Assembly (NCBI RefSeq): GCF_033439725.1
Contig: NW_026944384.1
Location: forward strand, 4,526,001-4,590,000
Length of the DNA stretch: 64,000 nucleotides
Direction of reading: 5' to 3'
From: Neurospora tetraspora
Lineage: Eukaryota; Ascomycota; Sordariomycetes; Sordariales; Sordariaceae
Shown here: positions 26,501 through 36,645 of the stretch, one piece after another
How the letters are laid out: every line of letters starts with the position of its first letter
Position numbering within the stretch: position 1 is the first letter of the stretch
Position numbers and translations under genes: made by a program
Notes under the pieces: generated by a model
Databases searched by the model: none
Seen by the model: only the letters and a program-made list of their open reading frames with translations
Told to the model about the DNA's origin: nothing

Positions 26501-26661
26501 TGCTAAGCGAGGCAGCGAGGCTAGATCGCAACCTGTTGAACGGTGCGCATGAGATCGGGCCGGAGGAGCTAAGAAGGAGGGTGGAGAGTACGATTGAGAG
26601 GACTCGGGGGTATAAGAGTTTGAGGGAGAGGTTTTTGAGGAGGTATTATCGGCAGTGGTAG
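23536..26661 (+). CDS. Large F-box-like protein, function unknown
   Basis: A single uninterrupted 1041-codon frame starting at AACATGTC. A probable F-box lies around residues 190-235 (FDLFGSLMTDFELLLEVCKH, IDIINLYSVSKSFHDLV), so it may recruit a substrate to an SCF ubiquitin ligase. Residues 235-510 form a conserved-looking globular part (LYYQYFIDDP, IWFQMVVDREIKVRDILATL, TLKKLWLLMDVASCRGRA, MMHVEGWGRG, LLRPDQMVNWEAYKRG). A charged Glu/Lys coiled-coil-like stretch is at about 575-640. The tail is acidic (MDMDMMDMDDMEEDIDDD), then Asn/Pro-rich, and ends in a short basic segment with a DEDFDWRGWLD motif. Similar proteins occur in Sordariomycetes, as far as I recall, without assigned function. 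The C-terminal part has weaker composition constraint but the frame is intact. Confidence 0.85.
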   Translation: MSNLQVPGEQGEGKVRAVSNPLPGLASLNFNNYGSDAQQDYEAAQASRANATIDEIEQRGIVPDVNLVERELLRPKSRIKRAGSTAHKIFSNRAASSRDPSGSSDVNTLNLGLRVYPSNEEQDAVVNTLWEEFANDGGLSGLSHQQVSLLYQHWHQRALAINESAKEWQALNEPSPKATEPRVSTFDLFGSLMTDFELLLEVCKHLRPIDIINLYSVSKSFHDLVNANLQSTILLWTDHMAPSSARIFCHQLYYQYFIDDPSGRDPSTHRDIRYFNREAPNYTVYQNQAGEGQFGPVNPLPPADPQHNIRKVPSLIWFQMVVDREIKVRDILATLARHGHRTPPDTHKTLKKLWLLMDVASCRGRAVLIRSQTLFTDEDLYRARLFFIKLYMLFADPVFGPKSTALAKLFLGQKGFTPLWQFLRRKKYTTEQEIVEMKTRYDVRPTLLQVLDGHPINGVPPNEMGMMHVEGWGRGVRHLLRPDQMVNWEAYKRGLPLHLRAERMMLYGHVDFNTGRPLVPSLDELYMSDDEFDLPADSSWRIMKHHKAHGGCGNVPFERGMWQPKHARKARWKTLTEEEKEDILAAEEEEIKEEKKLRYVEGDLDVALADLEEALYDYAVEKEEGSHEEHGIDGLEFDSRVPMPDDTSHADEEEEFDDTDWENCAKYMKDLDRVPDQLTLIRQDKAYSQLNRSLIMAKQVFDSKAKSNSERQEQDKAWAHAIVHQLPLYTGANPAYRRGVPVAPRNNSPASNQAFFNAHNGNHDWVQPVYPAQAELPDVRAEYLLKGAVALHNARLDTGDLDPATDAMPDDEVAELEDEEITKQIEKNVNYGWMLHMPRKQPNNEAGSSSQDQDDHSGNEGASGVSESMDMDMMDMDDMEEDIDDDFNDLITSDFDDFITTPNFGLHNPNNASPSNTIPLSPTPSASTIDQPSPNPYIPIHKNQPTPNTNPNPHNPDLPYRTQMYHYHHDPDEDFDWRGWLDMQHQNDLLSEAARLDRNLLNGAHEIGPEELRRRVESTIERTRGYKSLRERFLRRYYRQW

Positions 26662-27341
26662 TGGTGTGTGTGGTGAGTGTGTGTGTGTGTGGTTGGGGGA
26701 TTTGGGTGGGTTTGGTGGAATAGCTTGATTTGGTCATGTGGTGTGCCGTACCCTAGTGGTTCGGTTTGGAATTCTTTGTCGGTAGGTGATGATGGTAGGA
26801 AGGAGTGATGATGGGAAGGAGTGATGAAGGAAAGAGTGATGAAGGAAGGAGTGATGAAGGAAGGAGTGATGAAGGAAAGAGCGATGATGGGAACTTAAGG
26901 AGTGATGTGCAGAGAGGTAGGGATATGGAAGAATGGAAAAGTGGATGTCTGGTGTATATATGGATGCATCGATGCTCAGAGAGGCTGTTCTATACTTGCT
27001 TGCAAGTTAGACTTATTGCTTCAAAGTGGTTAGAAGTGTCGGGCTCTTAGTTCGTCAAAGCTAAATTACGAAATGTGTGTCACAGCCTCAACTCTAGATA
27101 GATAGAAGGAAATTCGTGCTTGAAGCTTTTGGCCGCTTTCCCTACTATCCCATGTCTATAGAGCATGTACATACATCTATATATCGCTTGTTCCAAGACC
27201 ATCGTAAATCGTTTATCATCATTTCGTGATATCAAAGAAAGAAATCAGATAGCCACACTAACCCTTACCCGTAACCCTGACTCCCTTTAAATATCATGTA
27301 CCCAAAACAAAGAATTTTGTCCGTAGGGACCATCTGTCGTC
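26662..27341. other. Intergenic between convergent genes
   Basis: Facing 3' flanks. It starts with a GT-rich stretch (26661-26715), then the 15-bp minisatellite, then AT-richer DNA. No gene is visible. Confidence 0.5.
26801..26891 (+). repeat. 15-bp minisatellite, six copies
   Basis: Six near-identical 15-bp units of the type AGGAGTGATGAAGGA lie in the 3' flank of the F-box gene. Units differ by one to three bases, mainly in GAAGGA versus GATGGG. Confidence 0.9.
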
Positions 27342-29360
27342 TCACCGAGACCTCAGAATCCGCCTCAGACTTCCTTCCGCATGGCTGACGACTCTTCGAG
27401 GTTCTTGTAAATCCGCACTCATCGTCGATATCAGCTCCTCCGTCTCACTCCTCACAACCTGCTCTTGCTGCTGCTGTTGCGATCGAGCACCACCACTGCC
27501 CCCCTTCCACGGAATCCAGGCATTCCAGCTCGCATTCCTGGAAGTCCGGTATGGTACGTCACTGACGGAGCGCGTAAGATTCGAGGTCCTGGTGATGTTG
27601 TTATCGCTAGCTGCTCGGCTGTTCCTAGTGTGCGGGTACATGCGGTGGTTGCTTTCGACGTCACTAGCAGTGGGACCAGCCGCGGTCCTTACCCCCAGGT
27701 GGCTGTCCGATGTCTGCGGCAGGGCTGGCTCGCTGACTAGTGCACAAGTACTCTCATACCGCTGGAGTTGTCCGGCGCTGCTTCTGGTGTGACTGTCCAT
27801 GACTGCCGTAGCGAAGGACGCTGATTTCTTCCTGGCCAGTTTAGCTGCTGCTGACGCCGTGGCGGCTTCCCCTGACTTTCGGTGGCTATCTTCCACGTCC
27901 AAGCCATGGTCACTCGTCGTATGCTCAGTGTCATGATTCGTAGTGGTAGCAGCGCTTGACCCTGCACCAGGTTCAGAAAATCCCAAGTTACTGTGCCGTT
28001 TTTCGATCCTTCCACGAACTTCTCCCGCTATTTCAGCGGCTGGCTTTTTCGATGACTTGTCCTCTTCCGACGAGCGGCTAGAGGACATGATTGTCTCCAA
28101 AGTCCCGTAGGCAATGCTCTTGGTCCTCCTCCCTCCAGTCCCTGGCCCTCTCCGCCTCCTTCGGGCACCACCTTCCTCTTCATCAGGGACAATCGCCTGT
28201 AATGTAGGACCTGCTCTAGCACTTTGACTGGAATTGTAAGGGCCATTATCCCTCCGTCTCGACACTGCGCCCGAGGAAGATGGCGCTGTTCCGCTCGTCG
28301 GGCAGACGAGGGAAGCACCTGAGCCGTGGGGTGCCATATGAACCTCGTACTGGTTACTCAGCGAGTACCGGGATCGTGCACATATCTCGGCAATACGGTC
28401 AAGGTCGGCTCCTATATTGTTGTCACCACCCTGGGCCTGCATGTCGGCCATGAAGCTCTTGAACGAAAAGGCATCCATTGGCGGCAGTTTCTTGGGCTTT
28501 CCATTCCTAGACGTGACAACGATCGGACGAGACGATGTTGACCGTCGCTCCCATAGTAAAGGCAGAGAGCTGAAGCCATTTTCGGGCTGGTCTGATGTCG
28601 ACATCTTGTTCCTTGCCTTTCTCCCGTTCGCATCCTGATTACTGTGAGGGCTAGATCCTTCGTTCCGGTTGTATTCCGTACCAAGGTCAGTCTGTCCACT
28701 GCGAAGATCGGCCTCGATTTGCGGAGATTGAGAAGGAGGAACACGACTAGAGTCTGCGAGACTACTAGTTCCCCGTCGGTACTGGGGTACGATAGAACTG
28801 CGAGTCCTTACCAGCACGGGTTTCGAATAGGTTCTGCTTTCGGCGCCTGTGCTCTTGGCGTAGCGATGATTACTAGGTGAGGCGGCTGGACATGTGCTTG
28901 CCAGTTTCTGCCGGGCCGAAGTGTCATGGAGAGGAAAGGGTTTTCCCTCGGCGGTAGAGGGAATGGCGGAGACTGCGGTTTGCCTAGACTGAAGGAAGAA
29001 ACGCGGAAATGAGATTGGAATCGCGTTGGGCCGCTGTCTCTTCCTACGGGAGCGCCCACTAACAACGAGGCCAGAGTCCGAAGAAGGCGGAGTCTTGGAC
29101 AGACGAGGAGGTAAAGGAGCTGCCGGACGGGACAGAGGGGGCAAAGATGGAGAGGATGCAGAATATGAGGAAGAGGGAGCACGAGGTTGGTGAGTACCTT
29201 GGTTAGGACCTTGATGAGGAGATACCCGAAGGGGTAAAGATGCCTGTCTGGCAGGCTGCTCCGGGATCACTGGCCAGGCATCGTCCTCGTCGTGGAGGAG
29301 CGAGTTCGAAGAGTCGGCCAGGCCTTGGCGGATACCGTGTGGCTTGCTATATATGTGCAT
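27342..29360 (-). CDS. Disordered Ser/Arg-rich protein, function unknown
   Basis: A 672-codon single exon from an ATG (MHIYSKPHGIRQG) to TGA. Almost all of it is low-complexity Ser/Pro/Arg/Thr-rich sequence with many basic patches (RSRRKRQR, ARRRRRGP) and possible phosphosites. The best candidate for a folded or binding segment is at about residues 293-340: LPPMDAFSFKSFMADMQ, then NIGADLDRIAEICARSRYSL and EVHMAPHGSG. The start is also distinctive (SNSLLHDEDDAWPVI). No membrane segment or signal peptide is visible. I do not recognise a family. An additional upstream exon cannot be excluded, because the region just 5' of the ATG has no clear promoter. The basic patches would allow nuclear or RNA/DNA binding, which is a guess. 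Confidence 0.7.
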   Translation of the reverse strand: MHIYSKPHGIRQGLADSSNSLLHDEDDAWPVIPEQPARQASLPLRVSPHQGPNQGTHQPRAPSSSYSASSPSLPPLSRPAAPLPPRLSKTPPSSDSGLVVSGRSRRKRQRPNAIPISFPRFFLQSRQTAVSAIPSTAEGKPFPLHDTSARQKLASTCPAASPSNHRYAKSTGAESRTYSKPVLVRTRSSIVPQYRRGTSSLADSSRVPPSQSPQIEADLRSGQTDLGTEYNRNEGSSPHSNQDANGRKARNKMSTSDQPENGFSSLPLLWERRSTSSRPIVVTSRNGKPKKLPPMDAFSFKSFMADMQAQGGDNNIGADLDRIAEICARSRYSLSNQYEVHMAPHGSGASLVCPTSGTAPSSSGAVSRRRDNGPYNSSQSARAGPTLQAIVPDEEEGGARRRRRGPGTGGRRTKSIAYGTLETIMSSSRSSEEDKSSKKPAAEIAGEVRGRIEKRHSNLGFSEPGAGSSAATTTNHDTEHTTSDHGLDVEDSHRKSGEAATASAAAKLARKKSASFATAVMDSHTRSSAGQLQRYESTCALVSEPALPQTSDSHLGVRTAAGPTASDVESNHRMYPHTRNSRAASDNNITRTSNLTRSVSDVPYRTSRNASWNAWIPWKGGSGGARSQQQQQEQVVRSETEELISTMSADLQEPRRVVSHAEGSLRRILRSR

Positions 29361-30822
29361 ATTATCCGCGTGGCATCAAACGAAACAGAATGGACGAGAT
29401 GCGGGTGATAAGTATGACTAAGGTACGGAGGCGGGCAGGTCAGAAAGTACTGCAGCAGCGGAAGCGGAAGCAGAAGCAAGGAATCGCAGCGCAGCGAGTT
29501 GCAGCGAGTCGCAGCCGAGTGGAAGCAACAGCAGCAGCAGCAGCAGAAGCATGCAAGTGTGTCGTGGTCGCTGGTAGTTCGCGGATCGATTTCCAGGGAG
29601 GTAGGTCTAGGAGGTAGACTGGGACTGGACTCGTCGACTCGGGTTGATGGGAGGGGGAAAAAGGCGTGGAAAAGGCGGGAAGTAACATAAACCTCAAGCA
29701 GCATGCATAACAGCCAAGGTGCAAAGAGGTGCTCAGGATGAGACGGATCGACTCAACCAGACCGACATTGACGGCTTCCAGCCTTTCTGCGTGTCTCAAT
29801 CTTCGGATGGCCGGCTGTCAGACGTCAACGTGGGCGACTCGTGTTCGCTCGTGCTTTTTTCTATCGCTGCAGAAGGTCCGAAAAGGGGTCTCCCAGGAAG
29901 GTGGTTTGCCGTCCTTGCAACCTTTGGGCTTCCTTGCCAGTCCTATTTGGGTTGGTCTACCATTGTCGCCATGTTGTTTGACATGCAGAGAATCCAAAGA
30001 GAAGAAGTGGAACAAGTGGAACAACAAGTCCGAGTCTGAGCCCCTTCATTTTCTTGATTCGTCCTTGAGAATGGTCGGTTGCAAGAATGACGGCGAATGG
30101 GAGCAATCAAAGAAGACGGCAAGTGATGAAAAAGGATGCGTGCTGCAACTGCGAGTGCGGGGTACAGTGGCCTTTCCGGGCCCACTGCCGTAGCCTGCTT
30201 GGGCTGGCGCGGGGGGCCGGGGGGCATCTGGAGGACCCGCCCGGCCTGGGCGCCGCAGAATGGAGTTGGCTGAGGTGCTCCGGGCCGCCGGGGTCCAGCC
30301 AGTGCGAGTCCGTGATCCACCTCCGGCCTGTCAAGAAAGTCAGTACGTACAGGTGCTTAAACCTTAATCAAACCCTCACTCCTTCGTGACAGATGTGGTC
30401 TTGAATCATATACAAGACACGAACATATACGCATAACAAAAGTCATTCTTACAACTGTACGAGAACCATGGATTGCCAACCAAACCATATATCGGCAATC
30501 TCCATCTCTGCCTACTACTCATGGCACACGGAGGCATCAAAATAGTTCAAGTGGACGGTAACTCATCCGACGACACAACAAAGCAACCCGAGCAAAAGTA
30601 TCATAGGTATCATTAAGAGACTCACGGCTAACCTTTATCGACCCGAGAAATATTGTGGGACTCTTTCGGAAGACTCCCTCGGAAAGTCACTATTTCGTAA
30701 TCGCAGTACTTTCCCTGACCTCAATCCGTCTTTGCGCATCTCGACCCCGTCAACGTTCTGGCCCCTCATACTCCAAAGTCAAACTCCCAGCGGCAACATC
30801 AAAGTGCCTTGCCTTGCTTTGC
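29361..30822. other. Intergenic, 1.5 kb
   Basis: Upstream of the disordered-protein gene and downstream of PMP3. It includes a short CAG run near 29528-29548 and a GC-rich block near 30200-30300. No gene is supported. Confidence 0.45.
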
Positions 30823-31284
30823 CTACGAAGCGTTCGGCTGCACAATGGTACCATAGCCGTGCGGGTTTCCGCCGTTTTGGACATTCTGGCTATAAACGCC
30901 AGGAGCGCGGTCGGTGACGATGGAGCCTTGTCTCAACCGCTCCCGTCGGTCGTAGTAGACATATTCGAGATAGAAGGCATGGACGTGACCAGGGATATAG
31001 CTGCGTCGGGTTTTCACAAAGGTCAGAAATATAATTCTGGAAGGCATCCACATAAACGTACCCCAATAAGGTCAGACAGATGTTAATTAAGAGGTCTGCC
31101 CCACAGCCGGCGATGGCAAACACGGCGATCGGAGGACCTGTTGATCTCTTTGGTTAGTACACTGGAGGTAGACATTTGGGGCTGCAAGACGCCATTCGGA
31201 GGGAGCGAGCGAGCGAGCGAGGCCTCTGGGAACCGTACAGAAAATGGTCACGATGACCAGGAAAATTGCTGAGGCCACTCCCAT
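30823..31284 (-). CDS. pmp3: PMP3 family plasma membrane proteolipid
   Basis: Small hydrophobic protein of the Pmp3/RCI2 (UPF0057) family, which affects membrane potential and cation or stress tolerance. Three exons (31239-31284, 31062-31137, 30823-31000) with introns of 101 and 61 nt give 99 aa. The first exon codes MGVASAIFLVIVTIF, then PPIAVFAIAGCGADLLIN and CLTLLGYIPGHVHAFYLEY. These form two membrane helices joined by the hallmark PP and GC residues, with the LGYIPG-H-HA-Y signature. After the usual end (EYVYYDRRER) there is a soluble tail of about 37 residues, Gly/Asn-rich (VYSQNVQNGG, HGYGTIV). Many Pmp3 proteins stop at 50-60 residues; tailed forms are common in filamentous fungi. The splice sites were chosen because they alone restore the signature. 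Confidence 0.9.
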
Positions 31285-34200
31285 TTTTTCTGGTGACTGG
31301 CCGAGAAATGTGATGTGTGAAGAGGTTCCGAAGATAGTTTACTGTGATGATAGAGTATTTGACAAGCAGAATCGTGAAAAGGAGAAGGACATATGATCTT
31401 TCCCAGAGTTAAGCGTTCAGCAGTTCACAACACCACATCGGGGCGATGACGTATGTCTCTGCTGACGGATGGCATGAAGCATGAACCGTGCCGCACGAGC
31501 CACATGATCGTGACACCTTCCCGTCGTTTGTTGCTTTATTCCCGTCCTATGTTCTGTCCTACTGACTGTCTTTGTTCAAAGTTTCCGAGTTATCCTTGTC
31601 TATAGTTATTTGCAGGCAAGTCAGTGTCTCTGGGTGTAAGTGAAGGAAATGCCAGGCATCATATATTCGGCCATCCCAGTTTCAGTTCAATCGTTGTAAT
31701 AGGGCCACTTTAAGTATACCGAAGAATCTCGCGAAATTGGCAATATACAATGTGCAGAAAACGAAGGGTTAAAGGTCTGCCAGTTGCATTTGGCGGCCGT
31801 CAATGAGCATGTACGTAGTTGTCGGACACCTTTGACCCTACATTGTATATTGCCAACTTCGCGAGATTCTTCGGTAGACTCGGGTCAAGCCCCATGAGAA
31901 AAGCATGAAAGATAGTCGACCTCGAGCATCCGCTGGGGACTAGTTTTTCACGATTCGGTAAGGTATTAAAGGCGGACCAGGGCACGGGAAAACCCAAGGA
32001 GATTACACTAGGCCGTTCTTCAGGTCTACACTTTCTCCGGGAAGCTCAGGGTTTGTGTTGGATCTGGCTACGAGTTGGAGGCGAATTAGCCGGAGCATCG
32101 GCGTCCACAAATCGGAGCCACGGCCGGCGGTGACCGGACAAGATGATCTGCAAACCCGGCATTTCCCAACACCGCCTGCCGTTCCCAATTCATGCCACTC
32201 CCTCGTCGATTCTGAACAGCCGCCTTTGTATGCCCTCCCGAGCTGTTGGGCGAGTATAAGGCATACTAGTGCTCACTCACACAGAGACTCACAGTACTCC
32301 AAATGGCAGAGTCGGTGTAAGACTAAATGTCTTTGTGAGGTGTAAGGGGAACATGGGGGATTAGCTGTAGCTGTTGTGCATGGAAGCTGTGCGACGTGAA
32401 TAGGAGTCTCGCCCTATGTACTGGCATGCGGTTGGAGGTGATTGTCTCTATGTAAGCCGAGGTACTGACAAGAACTGTGGTTTTTTGGACTGTCTCAGAA
32501 GTAATGGCGAAATACACCGACAGATATCGTAGCAAACCTGAGCCAAAGCCTGTCATTTTTCATATATGGTATGTCGACTGGGCGCGATCAGGTGAACATG
32601 CTAGGAATCGGGTATCGGACAAGGTAGCTCGGTCGAAGGGGAGAAGTCGAGCAATAGAAATAGAGGAGGTTGAAGAGCTCGTGATATTCGAAGCTCTGCA
32701 TGACAGCTCGTTTTGGCGCCCCAATCAGTTCAGCCGGTCAGCTCTTCCTTTGAGCTCGAATTGACGAGTCATCCAGTTCGTTTCCCATTGATTGATTGCT
32801 GTGCAGAGATGGGCTCTGTTTAGTTGACCTCGCAAGTTGGGTTGGTCTACTCGAGGTCGTCACCGGTTAGGTAGGTGAGATCATTTATCAAATTATAGAT
32901 GGTTATACCTGTTAGCCCAAGTACCTAAACATCGAGGCTTCTTGGTGGCCTTTGACTATTGCCGTCAGCAATTTGGTCAGAGACAGTGGGTCGGAGAGAA
33001 CATAAAGGAGCAGGCAGCTTCGATACAGGTTTGCCATGTAGATGCGGAGTACCAGGTACTTCCCTTCAGAAGCACATTTCTCACTGTACGAGGTGATGTA
33101 GGAGGTATAGGATACCTCTGGAAATATTTAGTGAATCTCTTCCACTTCTGTTAATGAGACGGGCCTTGAAACTGTTGACGGTTTCCCTTGTCTCCAACTG
33201 AGTACTCCGGCCGTGCGCATCGCCGGCGAGGTGCTTGATGGACAGATATGTTGTGAGGAGAAGTTCCATCGTCTGTCACAGCGCCGTCCACAACCGGTCG
33301 GTCCCCTTTCCGTAACCGGGACGTCCGACGGAGTGCCGTGATGGACTCTAGGACCCTCGAGGAAATCTCCTCTTGACCTGGATATCCTGACCCTTCCCCT
33401 TTGCGACTCCACCCTTCCTTTCATCCACTTCTACGGGCCTTCACTTCTGTTGCGAAGAGGCACTCGGGGCCCGCCAGGACACTAACGTAAGCACGAGTTT
33501 ACAGGGTGGGCGTTTGTTAGTAACCTAACAGACTAACTGTCGGTATTCTGGCGGCGCTTTTTGTCATCTCGAGTTTCTGAGAAGTGGAATTTTTGGTCGC
33601 CTCGCTCGTTCGTTTCGCAGTCGCGTTGCAATTAGTTCGCTGTTTGTTGCCGTACTATTCAATACGAGAAGAAACCGAGTAATCGCACTTGCTGTTTAGC
33701 TGTCTTGACCGACCTGTTCGGCAGCCGTCGCCTTCGCTCCATTCACCTTCAACCACCACCTCCACCCCCGCCCAGCCTTCCGTGAAGTTCAGTCGCAGAA
33801 CTCAACCTTAGCTGAACGTTTTCGTCCTGTGTATCTCCGCGAGCTGGAGCAAGCCGTGAACCATTTTTTTGCTGGGCTATTTTGCTACATACCATAAGGT
33901 AATTGCGCTTTCCCGAATCCCGTTGGTTTAGTGTTAAGAAGATAACGGGCAGTCGCTGTCACCTCCACTGTCACTGTCACTGAACAAAAAGCTGGGACCG
34001 AACTGGCACCAATTTGGCACCAAACCGCAAACCGACACCACCAACTGGACCGACTGGGGACGACCGGGGGGGACCAGGTGGTGCTTGCGTCGGGTACTTA
34101 GGCTGGGTACTACGAAAAAAAAAGGTTTGGACTCCTCTGACAAGTCGACGAACGGGAAACGGTCAACCTGCTCCATCCACTGTCCACATCTGCCATTGCT

Positions 34201-34451
34201 AGGTAGGTCCGTCTTCCCACTGCCCCCGTCTCCCGACCTGCATCCATCCCCGACGACCTTCCCTCACCGTCGCCGAAAACTCTATCCTAAAACCCGGGAC
34301 TGACCAAGCTGAACCGGAGCAGGCACCCACCCCTCTTGCCGCTTCCATTGCATCCATCACCGGACGCACCTCATCGACGTCGGCCCATCCGCCTCCTTTC
34401 CGCCCTTCTTCCCGTCCACTCCCCAGGCCCTCGGGTGCCTCCTCACCCGTC
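31285..34451. other. Intergenic, 3.2 kb, PMP3 to NRP1-like gene
   Basis: The PMP3 promoter is at the left, a near-palindromic foldback element at 31.7-31.9 kb, and a pyrimidine-rich stretch from about 33.7 to 34.4 kb that looks like the long 5' leader of the NRP1-like gene. A plus-strand frame from ATG 32504 to 32764 (86 codons, MAKYTDRYRSKPEPK...) is of unclear value. No gene is firmly supported. Confidence 0.45.
31717..31876. repeat. 160-bp foldback element flanked by TA
   Basis: Arms 31717-31753 and 31840-31876 are inverted repeats of 37 bp with one mismatch. Weaker pairing continues inward (AGGGTTAAAGGT against AGGGTCAAAGGT). Read as TA at each end with termini beginning CCGAAGAATCTCGCG, the layout is that of a non-autonomous Tc1/mariner-type element with a TA target duplication. 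There is no coding capacity. The family assignment is inference. Confidence 0.65.
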
Positions 34452-36645
34452 ATGGCGACCCAGCAAAGTCCGCCTTTCAAGGTGGACCGCTACGTGGTCA
34501 TTCACGTCGCGACCACCTGCGACGAGCACGGCGTTTATGTGACCAAGGATTCCGCCGAGGTCATTGAGCTCGGTTGGATCCTTTTGGATGCCAACAACCT
34601 CGAGGAGGTAAGCAGAAAACAAACCCCTACAATCTGATGCCGTACCGCCGGCCTCGGCCTCGGCCCCGGCCCCGGTCCCGAGTCCGGTCTTAATCACTCC
34701 GAATTGCTCTTTCCAGCCTGAGATTCCCCGAGTTCAAGGCCCTGTTTACTCTGTCCATGCTCAATGCTGACCACACCGTTCGTTGCAGATTCATAGAGAG
34801 AGCGTCCTCGTCAAGCCGGTCAACACCCCCATTACTCCTCTCTGCAGTACGTCGAACCTTACCCCCTGATCTCCCTCCGCCCGCCGGGCCAATTGGCTCT
34901 TCACATGGCGGTTGCAGGCACTTCTTGCTGACCCCTTACCCAACAGCGAGCTTGACGACCCTCACGTGGGAACATGTCCGTAACGCCGGCACCTTCAGGG
35001 ATGCCATCAACCGCTTCGATGCTTTTGCTTCCGAACACTTGACTGGCCCCAACCTCGATTTCGTTTTCGTCACCCTCGAGGCTTGGGATTTGCGCGTCCA
35101 GCTCCCTAGGGAAGCCCGTGACAAGGCCGTTGTCCTTCCCCCCTATCTGCAGCACTCGCGCACTTTCGATCTACGCACCGAATACCAAAGATGGCAGCAG
35201 CATCACCCCGAGTCGCTGCCTTTCGGCCCCTCGTCGCTTGCTAACATATGCGCGGCCCTCGAGGTGGAGGCTGTGCAGAGCAGCGCTCCCATCAAGCACA
35301 ACCTGCCCTTCCACCTGCAGGCTCTTGCCCCCGCGTCTCCTCGCCGTGCCATGGAGGAAGCTGTCACCCTTGCCCGTGTTTTGCGTAGCTTGATTCGCAA
35401 GTCGCAGCCCGCTCATGAGCATCCTGATGTGCTTACTCGGCCTATGGATGCCCGTGCTGACGTTCGTGCCTTCTTGTCGGAGCGCAGCAAGGTTTTGCAC
35501 ATGTCCGGCTTGCCTCACGACACTACCCAGTCTGAGCTGGAGAGTTGGTTCACCCAGTACGGCGGTAGGCCCATTGCGTTCTGGACTCTCCGTACTCCAG
35601 AGCAGCACAAGCCTACCGGAACCGGCTTCGCCGTCTTTTCTTCCCACGAAGAGGTATGTCTTGCTTATTGCATCTAGTGCTTGTAATTAAAGTCTCGTGC
35701 CACTGACATCATACATCACTTTAGGCCGCCGAAAGTCTTTGCATGAACGGAAGGGCTTTGAACGAAAAGGCTATTGAGGTGTCGCCCTCCTCTAGCAGGG
35801 TTCTCGATCGCGCTTCCGAGATCCTTACGCCCTTCCCCCCCAGCAAGAACCGCCCCAGACCTGGTGACTGGACGTGCCCTTCTTGCGGTTTCTCCAACTT
35901 CCAGCGCCGCACAGCCTGCTTCCGCTGCTCCTTCCCGGCTGTCAGTGCCGGTCCCACTGGCGAGATGGGCTATGGCTATGGCTATGGCCCCCCGGCTATG
36001 ATGCCCGCTCCTCCTCACATGGGCCATCACGGTCACGGCGGTGGACACGGCCGTATGGGCGGCTCTGGTGTCGTTCCGTTCCGTGCCGGTGACTGGAAGT
36101 GCGGCAACGAGGTTTGCGGGTACCACAACTTCGCCAAGAATGTGTGCTGTCTTCGCTGTGGAGCGAGCCGTGCTGGCGCTGCTGTGGTCGCCGACTCGGG
36201 CTATCCATCTCCCCTGGACGCTCAAACCTCCTACGGCATGAATCAAGGATCCATGGGCGGCAACTCTGCCCCTGGTCCCTTTGCTTCCGCCGGTGGCTTT
36301 AACTCTGCGAGTGGATATGGCCAGCATTTCGGTGGCCCGCCCAGCACCTACGCACTTCCCTCTGGCCTCGGTGGCGGTGCTGCCCCTTACCCTTCGCTGA
36401 ACACCCATTTCGGTCCCGCTCCTGGTTCTCACTCGGCTGGTCCTTTCGATAGCCGTGCCGCCGAGGCCGCTTTCCAGTCTGCCAGCAACGGACCCGCCTC
36501 TGCCGGACCTGGAAACAACTTTTATTCTCAGACTGAGAACGATCCTTTTGCTTTCCTCTCCAGTGGCATCGGCAGCCTCTCCGTGAGCAACCAGGATGCT
36601 CGTCAGAACGGTGGCGCGGTTCCTGCCAGCAAGTCACCCGCGTAA
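34452..36645 (+). CDS. NRP1-like RNA-binding protein (exonuclease-like fold, RRM, two RanBP2 zinc fingers)
   Basis: Four exons (34452-34607, 34789-34846, 34947-35653, 35725-36645), introns of 181, 100 and 71 nt, 613 aa. The N-terminal 230 residues follow the DEDDh exonuclease fold (DRYVVIHVATTCDE, EVIELGWILLD, ESVLVKPVNTPITPLC, LDFVFVTLEAWDLRVQLPRE), but the first motif reads HVATTC where active enzymes have D-x-E. An RRM spans about 259-335 (KVLHMSGLPHDTTQSELESW, GTGFAVFSS). Two RanBP2-type zinc fingers follow: DWTCPSC...CFRC near 352-376 and DWKCGNEVC...CLRC near 427-452. The rest is Gly/Ser/Ala-rich. The order matches yeast Nrp1, an RNA-binding protein seen in stress granules. It converges with CTK1. 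Confidence 0.85.

Noticed and set aside
32504-32764. 86-codon plus-strand frame from an ATG
   Set aside because: Some protein-like texture but no family and no neighbouring exon; kept only as a remark in the intergenic entry.
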